Source: Atrina japonica (Eukaryota > Mollusca > Bivalvia > Pterioida > Pinnidae). Taken from it: a DNA stretch of 64,000 nucleotides. A program made the translations under genes and the position numbers. Below are positions 11,757 through 24,419 of this stretch, piece after piece. The notes beneath the pieces were generated by a model. The model was not told the origin of the DNA, did not search any database, and saw only the letters and a program-made list of their open reading frames with translations. The stretch spans positions 641,501 through 705,500 of the forward strand of contig BROG01000236.1 of assembly GCA_030159075.1 (NCBI GenBank). Reading direction: 5' to 3'. The number at the start of each line of letters is the position of its first letter. Position 1 is the stretch's first letter.

Positions 11757-12810
11757 AGGTCACCTGAGCTGAAAGCTCATGGTGACCTATTGCGATTGGT
11801 TTTTATCTGGCATGCATCGTGCGTAAACTTTTCACATTTTTGACTTCTTCTCAAGTACCAATGGGCCAATTTTAACCAAACTTGGTATATAACATCCCCA
11901 TGTGAAGCTGCATAAAGTTTGTGAATGAAAAGGGGCTAGGACTCATAGGTGCCCCAAAAAGGACCAAAACTTGGTACATCTTTAAAAATCTTCTTCTCAT
12001 GAACCAATTATCAGATGACTTTCAAATTTTGTATGCATGATTGTTAAGTCAATATCTACAAAGTTTGTGAACAAAAATGAAATCTGGTCATAAATGAGCC
12101 ACTAGGGGGCGCTTTAGTAACATAGGATACAACTGTATTACAAATTGTTTAATAACTCAAAACTGATAGACTTTTTTGTATACAAAGATATTAGAAAGTT
12201 GTTAGGAATTATCTGAGGGTCATTTTGACAAAATTTCAAGGTCATGGGGTCAAAGGTCAAGTTCACAGACACCTATAAGTATATGGAAAATATAATTTTT
12301 TTGTTTGTTAAATTTTACACATTTTTGACTATTTCTCCAGAACCATTGGGCCAGTTTGAACCAAACTTGACACGAAGTATAACATGTGAAACCGCATAAA
12401 GTTTGCGGATGAAAAGGGGCTAGGCCAAAATTGCTGGGTCGTTCCTTGTGAGAATTATTTCCCTGTTTTAGTAAGTTTCTTATTTTTTGGACAGTTTTGT
12501 CCTATTATCTTCAAAAGTATAATAGAAAAATGAAAGAAGCAAAAATGTTCAGCTCGCAAAGATCTACAGAAAAGTCCAAGAGGTCCGAAATTGTTAGGTC
12601 GCATCTTATGGGAGTTATTTCCCCTTTTATTGTCAAATTTGAGACATTTTTAACTTCTTCTCAAGAACCAGTGGTCCATTTTTAACCAAATTAGGCCTGT
12701 ATCATCCCCATGTGAAGCCGCATAAAGTTTGCGAATGAATAGGGGCTAGGATTCATAGGGGCCCCAAAAAGGACCAAAACATCTTAAAAAATCTTCTTCT
12801 GATGAACCAT
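11757..12810 (+). repeat. Composite dispersed repeat with three related modules
   Basis: It opens with a palindrome (AGGTCACCTGAGC ... TGGTGACCT, 11757-11788). Modules sharing CATAAAGTTTG and GAAAAGGGGCTAGG occur at 11846-12005, 12330-12426 and 12655-12809. Typical of bivalve intron repeats. No coding content. Confidence 0.7.
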
Positions 12811-13421
12811 TGATTATATTATAAATTGGCTAATGTCACATTGATCCCTACTTAGGTCTTGTACCTCGGGAACTGTGCCATTGTCATAAATTTCTAACTG
12901 ATTGCTAGAGTGCTGCCCTTATGAGAGTGTGGTCCATGGTTTAATTCTAAGTCAGTATCATTTCTGAGGCTCTAAACCCTTTCACACCTAAGTAGGTAAG
13001 TGGTATGCTCTTTCCTATTGTCTTAGACCATTCTATAATGGTGTGTAGTGTTGAAAGGAATAACAAGAGGTACCTGTAGTGTGTGTTCCTTTGCCATGCA
13101 CTCTGCATAAAATGAATCAGTTGCAGGTCTTTACGATTTTCAGTTTGAAACAATGGACTTAAAGGTGCTGTTCTCCCAACTTCAAGTCTTTATTTATGAG
13201 GTCACCTCAGTACATATGTACACTGATCTACATGTTTGTAATATGCCACTACCTTAGATCTATCAGGGGTCATTTTCGAGAGAGAGAAAAAAAAAAGCTG
13301 GAATTACAACATTCATGTTATTGTATCTAAATATTATATCTGTCAAGTTTGTTTTTTTGTTTTTGTTTTAGTTTTGGTTTTTTATATAAATTAATGACAA
13401 AGTTAAACAGTTGCCTTTGTG

Positions 13422-13605
13422 ATACAGTGGAACCCTTTTTGCATGACAATTCTCATGAAAGACCACCTGTCTTTTAAAACCACATTCTGAAAGCCAATTG
13501 GTTAAATGATCCTTTGAATAAAACCTCTTTTGAGAGACCACCTGTCTTGAGAGACCACATTTCAGTGGCAGAATGGGTGGTCTCTCAAGACAGGTTCTTC
13601 TGTAA
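13422..13605 (-). repeat. Dispersed 'GAGACCACCTGTCTT' family copy
   Basis: Repeated GACCACCTGTCTT phrases bounded by ACAGTGGAACCC at the left. Same wording as the 49923-50097 and 29395-29572 copies. Confidence 0.55.
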
Positions 13606-13751
13606 TGCATGTACAACCTGCCTAATTGTTAACTGATGTTTTACATGTATTTTTATTGGCAGTCACTAAGTCACTACTGGTAACTATTTGCTTGTGTACA
13701 TGTACATGTAACTGACAACTATATAAAGTGTTTTGAAATTGCTATTTTCAG

Positions 13752-13822
13752 GTCAAGGCGAAGTGAAGCTGATCATGTGTTCACCTCAAAAAGATGTGTT
13801 GCATGGTTTCATGAATACACAG
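13752..13822 (+). CDS. DCUN1D4: DCUN1D4-like, exon opening the neddylation domain
   Basis: Acceptor TTTTCAG ends at 13751 and donor GTAAAT starts at 13823. The TG carried in plus G makes Trp. It encodes HVFTSKRCVAWFHEYTG, matching the DCUN1D4 stretch that starts the domain. It ends with one base of a Gly codon. Confidence 0.88.
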
Positions 13823-13839
13823 GTAAATAACATACATGT

Positions 13840-13841
<2 letters not shown>

Positions 13842-13885
<44 letters not shown>
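13842..13885. repeat. (TA)n microsatellite near an exon donor
   Basis: TA run starting about 20 bp after the DCUN1D4-like donor at 13823. Confidence 0.95.
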
Positions 13886-13888
<3 letters not shown>

Positions 13889-14163
13889 TATACACTTTAA
13901 ATTATATATATTCCAAATAGATCTGTAGATGACCTTCATAAAATACTCGACATAAATACTTGAATAAATATCTATAACACAAATATGCTACAGTGTAGTA
14001 TGATGTGAGTGTAGTGATGTAACAATAGCCGCATGACGAAAAATTGATAGTTAATTGTTGTTATTGAGAGTCAAAAATGTTTTTAGCCTGCCATCAACAG
14101 CTATTCAAATTGCTTTGTGTCAGTGGTCCGTCGTACACCGTCCATCCTTAAACAATTCTTGTT

Positions 14164-14460
14164 ATCTCTATTTGTAAGAAAGTACTGAAGGGATCTTTAT
14201 GAAATTTGGTATATAGGTCCTCCTTGAGGTCTAGTTATGCACTGTACTTTTTCAGGCGGGACAGATCACAAAATGGCTGCCAGGCAGCCATCTTGGATTT
14301 TGACACTTGAAGATTGTTATCACCATTTCTCAGAAAGTACTAAAGGGATCTTTATGAAATTTGACATATAAGTTCTCCTTCAGGTCTAGTTGTGCACTGT
14401 ACATATTCAGGCAGGACAGAACACAAAATGGCTGCCAGGCAACCATCTTGGATATTAACA
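14164..14460 (+). repeat. Two tandem copies of a 150-bp module
   Basis: AAGGGATCTTTATGAAATTT and AAAATGGCTGCCAGGCA occur in both copies (14164-14308 and 14320-14459). Confidence 0.8.
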
Positions 14461-14499
14461 ATTAAAGTTTGTCATGTATTTCTTGAAATCATTCAAATT

Positions 14500-15070
14500 T
14501 CTACCCCTAAGCCATATATATTGTTATTTGTTATGGGTAGACACATTTATTGGTGTATGATAGGGTCATTGGGGGGTCCTGCCCCCACCCCCTGAAATTT
14601 ATATTTTTACTTATAACTTAAAAACCATTCACAGCCCCACCCTTAAACCATATATATTATTGATCATTATTGGGAAACACATTCAGTGGTGTATGGGGGG
14701 ACCTTGGGGGTTCTGCCCCACCCTTTGAAATATATATTTTTACATATAACTTAAAAACCATTCACAGTCCCTTCCTTAAACCATATATATTATTGATTGT
14801 TGTGCATATGGGGGTCCTGCCCCACCCACTGAAATTTATATTTTTGCTTATAACTTAAAAATCGTTGACAGCCCCACCCTTAAACCATAATATGGGAAAA
14901 CACATTCAGTGATGTTTATGGGGGTCCTGTCCCACACCCAAAATATACATTTTTACTTATTACTTAAAAACCGTTCACAGCCCCACCCTTAAACCATATA
15001 TATTATTGATTGTTATGGGAAAACACATTCAGTAGTGTATGTGGAGGTACTGCTCCAATCCCTGAAATAT
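14500..15070 (+). repeat. Tandem repeat, long units of roughly 100-145 bp
   Basis: About five units, each with AAACCATATATATTATTGAT, a GGGGGTCCTGCCCCACCC block and TTTTTACTTATAACTTAAAA. Directly follows the 14164-14460 pair. Confidence 0.8.
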
Positions 15071-16183
15071 ACTTACTACACTTTGCTACATTTGATATCA
15101 AAGCAGTGACCAGCGAGACATAATTACATGTAATTCTTGTTTTACTCAATGTAGGTCATGACCAGCATTTTCACTTTTAGAGGTTGACAGGTGTGGCTAA
15201 GCTATCTTGGATTATAGCAGTTTATATTTGGTATTGTTATAATCTTGTGAGAAAGCACTTGGCAGATAGGGAGGTTTTTAGATCATTGTTGAGCCACAAA
15301 ATAAGAGAAAAGAACATTCTGTCATAGATCAAATGAAGAACATTCGATGGTGGGCGCCAAGATCTTCTGGGATCTCTTGTGGAAAATATCTTACATGTTT
15401 GCAACCAGGCTTTTTGTTTTTAGTTTCCACATTGCAAAATTAACATGCAAACATTCCCAGCCTGTCTGTATGAGTACAACCAAACCTTTCAGTTTATTTC
15501 ATACCTGTGCATTGTAGGCTACCCAAACCTCTGACAGTAGACTGTTTAAAAGAGTAACCTGACATAATCACATGCAATTAAGGTTACCTGTACTTTATAT
15601 TATGTATAAAAATGCCCAATCAACATTTAAGGAACGTAATTAATTCCTAATCATCCGTTAAGTAGATTTTAAACTTGGATATTCATCTTCACTTCCTGCT
15701 ATAATGTCATACAAAGAAATGATGATATTGGTATTATGTAGTTATCAATTACACCTCATGTCACGGAAAATAAAATGTAATAAATAAAAATAGTAAAATA
15801 ACTGATCACAAAAGAGAAAGTGATTTTGACATTGTCTTTCCTTCACATGGCTTTGATGAGTATGTCACCTATGATGGTCACTTATATCACCAATAAATAA
15901 AATGTCTATCAACAACAAAATAATGTATCAAATATTTTAGTCATATTAATTTACGTTAACGTCACATTAACCTTTGCACACAGACTCACAAGGAATTATC
16001 TCAGTATTCTTATTCTCTACTGCATGTACCTTCTCAGCTATTGAGTACATAATAATATTTACTTGTAAAAGTTTGAAAATTTGCAAGGTATTTTAGATTT
16101 TTTTCGGGGGGAGTGGGGTGAAGGCAATTATTTTGCTGATGTCTTTTTCAAACAACATATATTCATTTTGATTGTTCAACCTA

Positions 16184-16865
16184 CCCAACACAACAATGAT
16201 GCAACAAAATTGTACATCCGACCTACCCAACATAACACAATGCAACAAAATTGTACACCCGACCTACCCAACATAACACAATGCAACAAAATTGTACATC
16301 CGACCTACCCAACATAACACAATGCAACAAAATTGTACATCCGACCTACCCAACATAACACAATGCAACAAAATTGTACATCCGACCTACATGTACCCAA
16401 CATAACACAATGCAACAAAATTGTACACCCGACCTACCCAACACAACAATGCAACAAAATTGTACACCCGACCTACCCAACACAACAATGCAACAAAACT
16501 GTACACCCGACCTACCCAACACAACACAATGCACTAAAATTATACATCCGACCTACCCAACACAACAATGCAACAAAATTGTACACCCGACCTACCCAAC
16601 ACAACAATGCAACAAAATTGTACACCCGACCTACCCAACACAACATAATGCAACAAAATGGTACATCCAACCTACCCAACACAACATAATGCAACAAAAT
16701 TGTACATCCGACCTACCTAACGCAACATTATGCAACAAAACTATACATCCAACCTACCCAACATAACATAATGCAACAAAATTGTACATCCAACCTACCC
16801 AACATAACACAATGCAACAAAATTGTACATCCGACCTACCCAATGCAACACAATGCAACAAAATT
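16184..16865 (+). repeat. 38-41 bp satellite array
   Basis: About 17 copies of a unit containing CCGACCTACCCAACA and AATGCAACAAAATTGTACA. The 41-bp form (ATAACACAATG) and 38-bp form (ACAACAATG) alternate in blocks. The open frames here are repeat-driven. In a DCUN1D4-like intron. Confidence 0.92.
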
Positions 16866-17228
16866 ATAAGAATGAGAATAAAGATCTATATCGTGTATTT
16901 AGATGGTATGCATTAGCAGGTGGTCTCTCTTGAGAACTGGTCTCTATATTTTAAAAGTACTTTGAATTGATCTATACAAATCGTGACATATTTGAATTGT
17001 AATTGTTACTTGATTATATTTGAATTTAACTCTGGACTTAGGGTGGGTATGACCAGTTGATATGGGGTGTGCAGTACTTCATGGCACCTGATTCCCACTT
17101 CTTGATCTGCTGTATATTCATGTTTGTCCAATGTTCACCAGATTTTTATACCAGATTTGCACCTGACAGTTGATAATTTTGTACCTGTGCCTTGTATAAG
17201 ATAACATAAGATGTACTTTTTAATTTAG

Positions 17229-17302
17229 GAGCAGATGAAGACACTATAGGTCCTGAAGGAATGGAAAAGTTTTGTGAAGACATTGGAGTTGAACCGGAAA
17301 AT
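17229..17302 (+). CDS. DCUN1D4: DCUN1D4-like, [18 protein letters not shown] exon
   Basis: Acceptor TTTAG ends at 17228 and donor GTAAGA starts at 17303. It completes the split Gly and ends on a codon boundary. The [18 protein letters not shown] block is near-invariant in DCUN1D4/5 proteins and is the strongest single identifier in the gene. Confidence 0.92.
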
Positions 17303-17595
17303 GTAAGATTGTGGTTTAGAGAATTTACTATTATTGTCAGAAATTAAACTTATCTATGTCAGTAGGCCAGTTTATATAAAGTCCTCTTTTTATACAAATT
17401 TCCAAGACAAGTGTGTATTTATTGGATAGTCTTCAAATAAACAATCTTAAAGACACACCATTATACCTGTATGTTTGCAATTCATAGTTTTATTTAGTCA
17501 CTTTGTCATTTTCTTAGAGATTTCAAAATTTGGGCTTTACCAAATTGGTAATCAAGTTTAAAAATTAAGTCATGAGGTTGACATAAATAAAAAGG

Positions 17596-17598
<3 letters not shown>

Positions 17599-17689
<91 letters not shown>
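17599..17689 (+). repeat. (TG)n microsatellite just upstream of an exon acceptor
   Basis: About 45 TG units ending 34 nt before the DCUN1D4-like exon at 17724. Confidence 0.97.
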
Positions 17690-17692
<3 letters not shown>

Positions 17693-17723
17693 GGTTGATC
17701 CTGAGATTTGTTTGTATTTACAG

Positions 17724-17815
17724 ATTGTAATGCTGTCTATAGCATGGAAGCTTGGTGCCAAATCAATGGGATTTTTCACAAAAGCTGAGTGGTTAAAAGG
17801 AATGACGGAATTACA
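17724..17815 (+). CDS. DCUN1D4: DCUN1D4-like, [10 protein letters not shown] exon between two microsatellites
   Basis: Acceptor TTTACAG ends at 17723 and donor GTAAGC starts at 17816. It encodes [20 protein letters not shown] and EWLKGMTEL, with CA carried into the next exon. At 92 nt (not a multiple of three), skipping would shift the frame. It sits 34 nt after a TG tract and about 49 nt before a CT tract. Confidence 0.92.
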
Positions 17816-17860
17816 GTAAGCATTTATCCTTTATATAAATCTTATTCTTATTTTTATTCC

Positions 17861-18066
<206 letters not shown>

Positions 18067-18612
18067 TACTTCTATATCTGGTACTTTTATAAAGAAAATT
18101 AGTGAACACATCAGTAGATAAAGATGTTCGGTAGTCAAAGTGTCTTGCAAAAAATAGTAGATAGGATCAGTCGATGTAAGGCCTCAATAGATAAATCAAA
18201 AGGGAACATTGACAATTATAAATATTCAAAACCAGTATATAATCAAAGAACTGAAAGTACTGTTTCAAGTTGATGGTAAGCGTTAAGTTTTAATGAGGTA
18301 TAATGCACTCTGTATACTGAAACAATAAACATTGTGTACACATGTTTGAAATATATTGCAGGTTAATTTCAACAAAGGATACCTACTGTCATGTTGTAAA
18401 TATTGAATTTACTGGTCACAATATGACATCAGCATTTTTTACTGAAAAAAATGCATGTAATTTCCAGTTTCCGAATTAACAAAAACCTGCGTTAACCACA
18501 TGAATCACCCAATTTTATTTCAAATAAGAACAATAATGACAATGAAAAACATTTTTTACCATTTACATTGCACGTGAGTGGCCATTACATCAAATTTCTA
18601 CAATGATTTTAA

Positions 18613-20405
18613 AGGGATGGTTCACCCTAAATACAAGTTGGGTTTATTTGAAAGAGATTATCTTCCTGATTCCAAAACCGAAAAAATATTCTCAATCGGA
18701 CCATGCATTCGCAAGAAATCAACTTTTAAAGTTCAAAATTTAACTGCTATTGGGAAATCCTGCTTCATGTTAGAGGGCACTGTTTTCATGATGTAGGTTA
18801 CAACGTTTCTGAATAGCCAACAAGCCAGGAAAACGCACTCTATTTTTTTTTTTTTTTGGTCACTGACAACAAATAAATTAATTCAACAGATAAGTATGTA
18901 TCATTACTTGTTTGAATGAATAAGTGACTATTTCTTTTTTTATCACCGCTATGTGGAAATACCAGCATCCTATGTCTCCAGCTATAGGTCTAATCCGCTG
19001 TTGTGTACAATACCCCGTAAACGCGACTTTCAGAAGTTGTGATGTCGGTGACTACATCTTTTAATCCCCTTGATGTTGGGAAATCATTTTACTTATAATG
19101 AAATGACACGTGGCTAGTCATTCGAGTGTGGGTAAACTTCAAGGGTGAAATATAAGATTAATTTTAGAATAGCTGACTTTAGTAAATTCATTTCACCTAT
19201 CGTAAAATGTACAATGTATTAATTGTTGTAATATCATTAAAATCGAAGTTTAAAGGACCGTCAGCTTGAGTATGTTTCCTCTGTGGGTCATTTGTCTGTT
19301 CAGTCGTGTGGAAAAATACAACAGGCTTGGTATAGAAACAATCAGAATTTGACCTACCTGCATGTACACCAACTTCATCTATTGTTTTAACATTATGTTG
19401 GATAATCATTTATGAAGAAAATAATAACTGCCTAGACAGCTAAATGTTCCAGGATTTGGTATAGACGTCTACAGATCAATCGACAATCAAATTGATTTAT
19501 TTCTGCGATACAATATTTTAAAAAATAGATAAATAAATTTCACCGAAAATTATACGTTTGAGAGTTGATTTGGTCAGATCTAGAGACATGCACTCAAAAC
19601 AGCGATCGATGCTAAAACTTGCAACATAATTATAATATCCAGCTGACAAATGGAGAAATTACATTTTATTTCTGTGGATTAAAATTTCTATATTACATAG
19701 GCCCTATATAATTTCGAATTGTGATTACATGGTCTATTCTATCATTGACATTTGGGACATGTATGTTTTAGTTTTAGCCGTATGCTATTATAACACAAGC
19801 CAGCCAACTTTGTACACAGCACCCAAGTGTGCGTATGTATGACACATTACTGAATGTGGACTATCACAATGGGTGCATTGATAATGATAGACATGTTTTG
19901 GAATCCACAACCCTACACTGAAATCAAAACACATGAATATATTAATAAATCTCAATACTAGGGTAGACCAGACACGTGCTATACACGTCTCTGGGTAGAT
20001 CTAGACTTCTTAATTCATGCAAAATGGATCCAATCAATAATTATTTATAACAAAAACAGGATTTTAAAATTTTATTTCTTTACCATTTAACTTGACTTTT
20101 TAAAATTCGAAACCCGATATTTTATATAATTTGAGGACTGAAATGTGATCCGGAATCTGTAAGCATGTACGTACGTGGTGTATATGAAAAGAATGGTGTA
20201 GCCTACGTCACAAAAAACAGAGGGCGCTGTGTTTTTTGAGTGTTTGAAAAACAACATGGCCGTATCCTATAGCTGTAATTTTTTCGTTATAAAACGGCTG
20301 TATCTCGGTTATTTCTTGTCAGAAAAACATAAAATCTTTGGAATATATTCTGGGAATCATAATGATTAATTTAAACAAAACTTGTCAAAATGGTGAACCA
20401 TCCCT
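18613..20405. mobile_element. 1.8-kb inverted-repeat element flanked by TTAA, in DCUN1D4-like intron
   Basis: The left end AGGGATGGTTCACC (18613-18626) is matched by its reverse complement ending at 20405, with TTAA at 18609-18612 and 20406-20409. A TA target with two more terminal bases is equally possible. The interior shows no transposase; the only frame (18578-18796) crosses the left boundary and is not recognised. Probably a non-autonomous DNA transposon in the intron between 17815 and 21310. Confidence 0.7.
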
Positions 20406-21309
20406 TTAAGTTACTTTTTATTCTGGTAAAAGTAGGTTTTACAAAAAGTAACTTAAAATCAGGGCAGACAATCGACCTTACATGAGCACTGATGGCTTAT
20501 TTATTATGTAACAAACTACATAGATCAGTGATATGATTATAAAACCTTGTGCTTATAAACATCGTTTCATCGATATTAAATTTCTATGCGACAGGACAGT
20601 ATTGTACCCTTTCATTACACTTCCCATCAGTAACCTTAAATCTCTAGGTCAGTATGTATGCATGTAAAACATTTTCCCAACTTCAAAGACTGCGGCGAGT
20701 TTCTCATCAGTGAATGAGGAATGACGAACTTCTTTATGTCCAACACAGCCAGATGTTGGCAATACACAGTCAGGTAGAGATACACAACTCGACCAAAAAC
20801 TAATTTGCATATTAATTGTGCACAAGAATTGTAAACAGTTCGGTCAATTGCTTTTAACGTCAATTCTGTCACAAGTGTATAGTGATAAAAAATAATTGAA
20901 AAGCAACATTCTAAAGTAAATTTATAATATCTTAAAATTCATAAAGGATGCCGAACTGACCTTTAATAGCATATATTTCAACAAGTCATGTAGACTTATA
21001 TTTTTCAGTGAATTGTTACTATATTTTCATCATTTTAAAAAGCAAAAATTTACGAATAGAATTATGATTTGGAAATTTCAGTCTTGAAGTTGAGTTTATA
21101 TTGCTGAAATGCATATACATTTGCATCTAGTGTTATTAACCCCATAGTGCAAAATGTGCTTTGACTTGTTCCCAATAAACAACTTACCATAACATTACTC
21201 AATTGATGGAACATCAACTCGCAAAAAGGGGTTTTATGATTTTAATATCCATAATTTTTATCTCAACTAAGTAACAAAATTTATCTTTCTGTGTTTTACT
21301 ACTTTTCAG

Positions 21310-21418
21310 ATGTGACAACGTGCTGAAAGTCCAACAGAATCTAGATTACTTACGAGCTTTGTTAGACGATCCGGTGCACTTTAAAAATATCTACAGATTT
21401 GCTTTTGATTTTGCCAGA
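21310..21418 (+). CDS. DCUN1D4: DCUN1D4-like, central neddylation-domain exon
   Basis: Acceptor TTTTCAG ends at 21309 and donor GTGAGT starts at 21419. The CA carried in plus A gives Gln, then CDNVLKVQQNLDYLRALLDD and YRFAFDFAR follow. Phase 0 out. Strong match to the family (LDYLRSLL and IYRYAFDFAR types). Translation past the donor runs into non-family sequence and then a 49-bp minisatellite. Confidence 0.92.
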
Positions 21419-21535
21419 GTGAGTATTAACACAGCTGAAGATCATATGTATAATGTCTGTAAGCATGAATACATTGTAAATGTGAAACTGGGAGTCAAAA
21501 TAGTGAAACAAAACTTCAGAATTGCAGTCCTTATC

Positions 21536-22162
21536 AATGATACCAGGGAGGGGACTACAGGTCTTGTTGCCATCAGTCTCCACCAATGACTCCAGGGAGG
21601 GGACTACAGGTCTTGTTGCCATCAGTCTCCACCAATGACTCCAGGGAGGGGACTACAGGTCTTGTTGCCATCAGTTTCTACCAATGACACCAGGGAGGGG
21701 ACTACAGGTCTTGTTTTCATCAGTCTCTACCAATGACACCAGGGAGGGGACTACAGGTCTTGTTGCCATCAGTCTCTACCAATGAAACCAGGGAGGGGAC
21801 TACAGGTCTTGTTGCCATCAGTTTCTACCAATGACACCAGGGAGGGGACTACAGGTCTTGTTGCCATCAGTCTCTATCAATGACACCAGGGAGGGGACTA
21901 TAGGTCTTGTTGCCATCAGTCTCTACCAATGACACCAGGGAGGGGACTACAGGTCTTGTTTTCATCAGTCTCTATCAATGACACCAGGGAGGGGACTACA
22001 GGTCTTGTTGCCATCAGTCTCTACCAATGACACCAGGGAGGGGACTACAGGTCTTGTTTTCATCAGTCTCTACCAATGACACCAGGGAGGGGACTATAGG
22101 TCTTGTTGCCATCAGTCTCTACCAATGACACCAGGGAGAGGACTACAGGTCTTGTTTTCATT
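21536..22162 (+). repeat. 49-bp minisatellite
   Basis: About 13 copies of a unit with CCAGGGAGGGGACTACAGGT and CTTGTTGCCATCAGTCTC. Two variants (TTGCCATC and TTTTCATC) are interspersed. Starts about 120 bp after the DCUN1D4-like exon ending 21418. Confidence 0.93.
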
Positions 22163-22609
22163 AGTCCATTTGTCTGTACAGTCTATCCATTTAAGGTTAA
22201 GTTTTGCTTAAAATTTTGTAATTACTCACCATTCGCTTAATATTGATTTCACAGTTAGAGGACATATATTGATTAATTAGTTTCTACTCTCAGAATGCTT
22301 GCTCATTCAGAAAATGTGTTTTGTTCAGTGCTGTTGTACACCCCTCTCAAAATTCTTTAGTGATATGGTGAAGGTGATACATTACTTGTGGAGTGTAAAA
22401 CTGGTTAAAAATGTATGCTGAAAAGACTATCATTCTTCTACAAGTGAACTTACAATCTTTCCCACATAATGAATAGTGGTCTATTTGGTGCATTGTGATT
22501 TACATCACTGATCACTCAACTTCTCATTCCATCACTTGAGTTAAAATTCATTTTTGCTTAGAAATTTTATTTGTGGAAAATGTAAATACGGAGAATATTG
22601 GGAAAAATG

Positions 22610-22690
22610 TGGCAGTATTGCTAGTGGTGGTCTAGTGGTTCCACTGGCAAGGTGGAGGTCTCAGGTTATAATTTGGGCAGAACTAAGACT
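22610..22690 (+). repeat. tRNA-like fragment
   Basis: GTGGTCTAGTGGTTCCACTG resembles an A-box region, followed by a loose B box (CTCAGGTTATAATTT). Too diverged to be a tRNA gene; probably a SINE head. Confidence 0.35.
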
Positions 22691-23024
22691 TTACTATTAC
22701 ATACTCATGACGTGTAGCAAAAAAAGTTGGATAGTTTGTTAAAATGTATAATTAGCATTGTGACGAGCTTTTGGCAAAATCAGACAGTTCACAAATAAAT
22801 TATTGAAATTTTAAGATATTTTGGAAGGTCCAGGATAAAGCTGCAAAAAATTGACAATATCAATATTTCACGGAGATAGATCATATTATGTACAATATCA
22901 CAGATCGCTTGATTACTTGTAAGGCTGTCTTTGGGCTTAAAAGTATGGAGCCTGTGTTCTCAATTTTTCCTATTTTGAAAAGAATTTCAATGTGATAATG
23001 AAATCAATTTCTTCATCATTACAG

Positions 23025-23129
23025 GATAAAGATCAAAGAAGTATGGATATAGATACTGCCAAAGCTATGCTCGCCCTATTACTTGGTAAACACTGGACAC
23101 TTTTTGGTTCATTTCATCAATTTTTAGAA
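23025..23129 (+). CDS. DCUN1D4: DCUN1D4-like, DKDQRSMDIDTAKAML exon
   Basis: Acceptor TTACAG ends at 23024 and donor GTAAGT starts at 23130. Exactly 35 codons, phase 0 on both sides. It encodes DKDQRSMDIDTAKAMLALLL and then a segment ending HQFLE. The block aligns directly with human DCUN1D4, with Gly in place of the usual Pro before SFHQFLE. Confidence 0.92.
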
Positions 23130-23240
23130 GTAAGTATGTAATGATATATGTGTCACTTACTTAAAGTGTGAAAAATAGTATATTGATGTTAGTAACAACT
23201 ATAGATAAGTATGTTGATAGTTACTTGAAAATGGACTGCT

Positions 23241-23520
23241 TACGGTGTCCTACTGGTAGAGCATTTGACTCACAAGTGGAACTTCCCAGGTTCAATTCTC
23301 TCCAAGCGCTTGGCATACTAAGTGAAAGTCACTGGTCTTTTAGCTGAGACTTAAAATGGACGTTCTGTGTCAATTCAGGCTTGGTACGTAAAAAGAACCC
23401 TCGCTGCATTGGCGTCAGGCCATAGTACCGGCCTAAATTTGTGGCACTTCACCAAAAGCTTGTGACATCTCAGTATAAGAGAAAAATTCTTGGCAGGATG
23501 TAAAACAACAAACAAATTTG
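23241..23520 (+). mobile_element. tRNA-derived SINE
   Basis: The tRNA-like head has an A box (CTGGTAGAGCATTTGACTC) and a B box (GGTTCAATTCT). The body has AAAAGAACCCTCGCTGC, GGCCTAAATTTGTGGC and a TGTAAAACAACAAACAAA tail. In the intron after the DCUN1D4-like exon ending 23129. Confidence 0.75.
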
Positions 23521-24316
23521 TTTCAGTACTTTAACTTCTCAGATTGATCATAGTTGTAACATTTTTAACTGTGCTGGAAGTATACCACATGCTATTTGCA
23601 ATTAGACAGGTACACTTTTCCACAAAATCAATTTCTCTTCAAGGAAGACTTAAAATCATCACTGACTTATAGTTTAGTAACATTGTGATTTCTTGCTATA
23701 AAGCTCCAACTTCTTGAACCATAGAGGTCAAATGTCTACAAAAATTTAATGAATGACTTGGTTTTTCACTGAAAGATTGACAAAGACACTGGAAGAAACC
23801 ACTTGACAGAATTAGGACCACTTAGGGTGGCACAGTGGTTATAGTGTTTGCTTGCAGGTAGAATGCTCCAGATGTTGATTCTCAGTCACTGTTGTACTCA
23901 AGACATCTGTAAAACAGCGACTGACTGTTCTGACAAAAGACATGAAGGTCAGGTCCTGGATCCATAAAACTTACTTTTAAAGTCAAAATGTTTTATTCAA
24001 CTTTGGCTAATCCTGAAATCTGATTGGCTGAGCAGGCGCAGTTGTTAATATTCTCAGACATGAGTAAATTCTCAAGTTTTATGGTGCCGGGCCCGAATGT
24101 CTGTAGGATGAGACTCAAAATATAAAATTTATTTTTCGATGTCTTAGTAAACATGTTCAAGAAGTCCCAGGTCATTTGTGGAAGTCCATTGCACAGGTCA
24201 AAATTTGTGTAATTCCATCGTAAGCTGGTAATGTCTCCATAAAAGTGAAAAATCTTGACACAAGATAAAATCACTACAAATCTGAAACTCATAATTTTGT
24301 TTTTATTTCATTTCAG

Positions 24317-24419
24317 CAATCTAAATACAAAGTGATAAATAAAGACCAGTGGTGTAATGTACTGGAGTTTAGCAGATCCATTTTACCAGATTTGTCAAAT
24401 TATGATGAGGATGGTGCTT
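24317..24419 (+). CDS. DCUN1D4: DCUN1D4-like, first part of the NEDD8-E2/cullin-binding patch
   Basis: Acceptor TTTCAG ends at 24316 and donor GTGAGT starts at 24420. It encodes [20 protein letters not shown] then [14 protein letters not shown], with one base of Trp carried out. It contains D208 and A232 of the DAD patch, both conserved. Confidence 0.92.

Noticed and set aside
16081..16766. Frames over the 38-41 bp satellite
   Set aside because: Repeat-derived, open on both strands.
23241..23320. Functional tRNA gene
   Set aside because: SINE head joined to a conserved SINE body.
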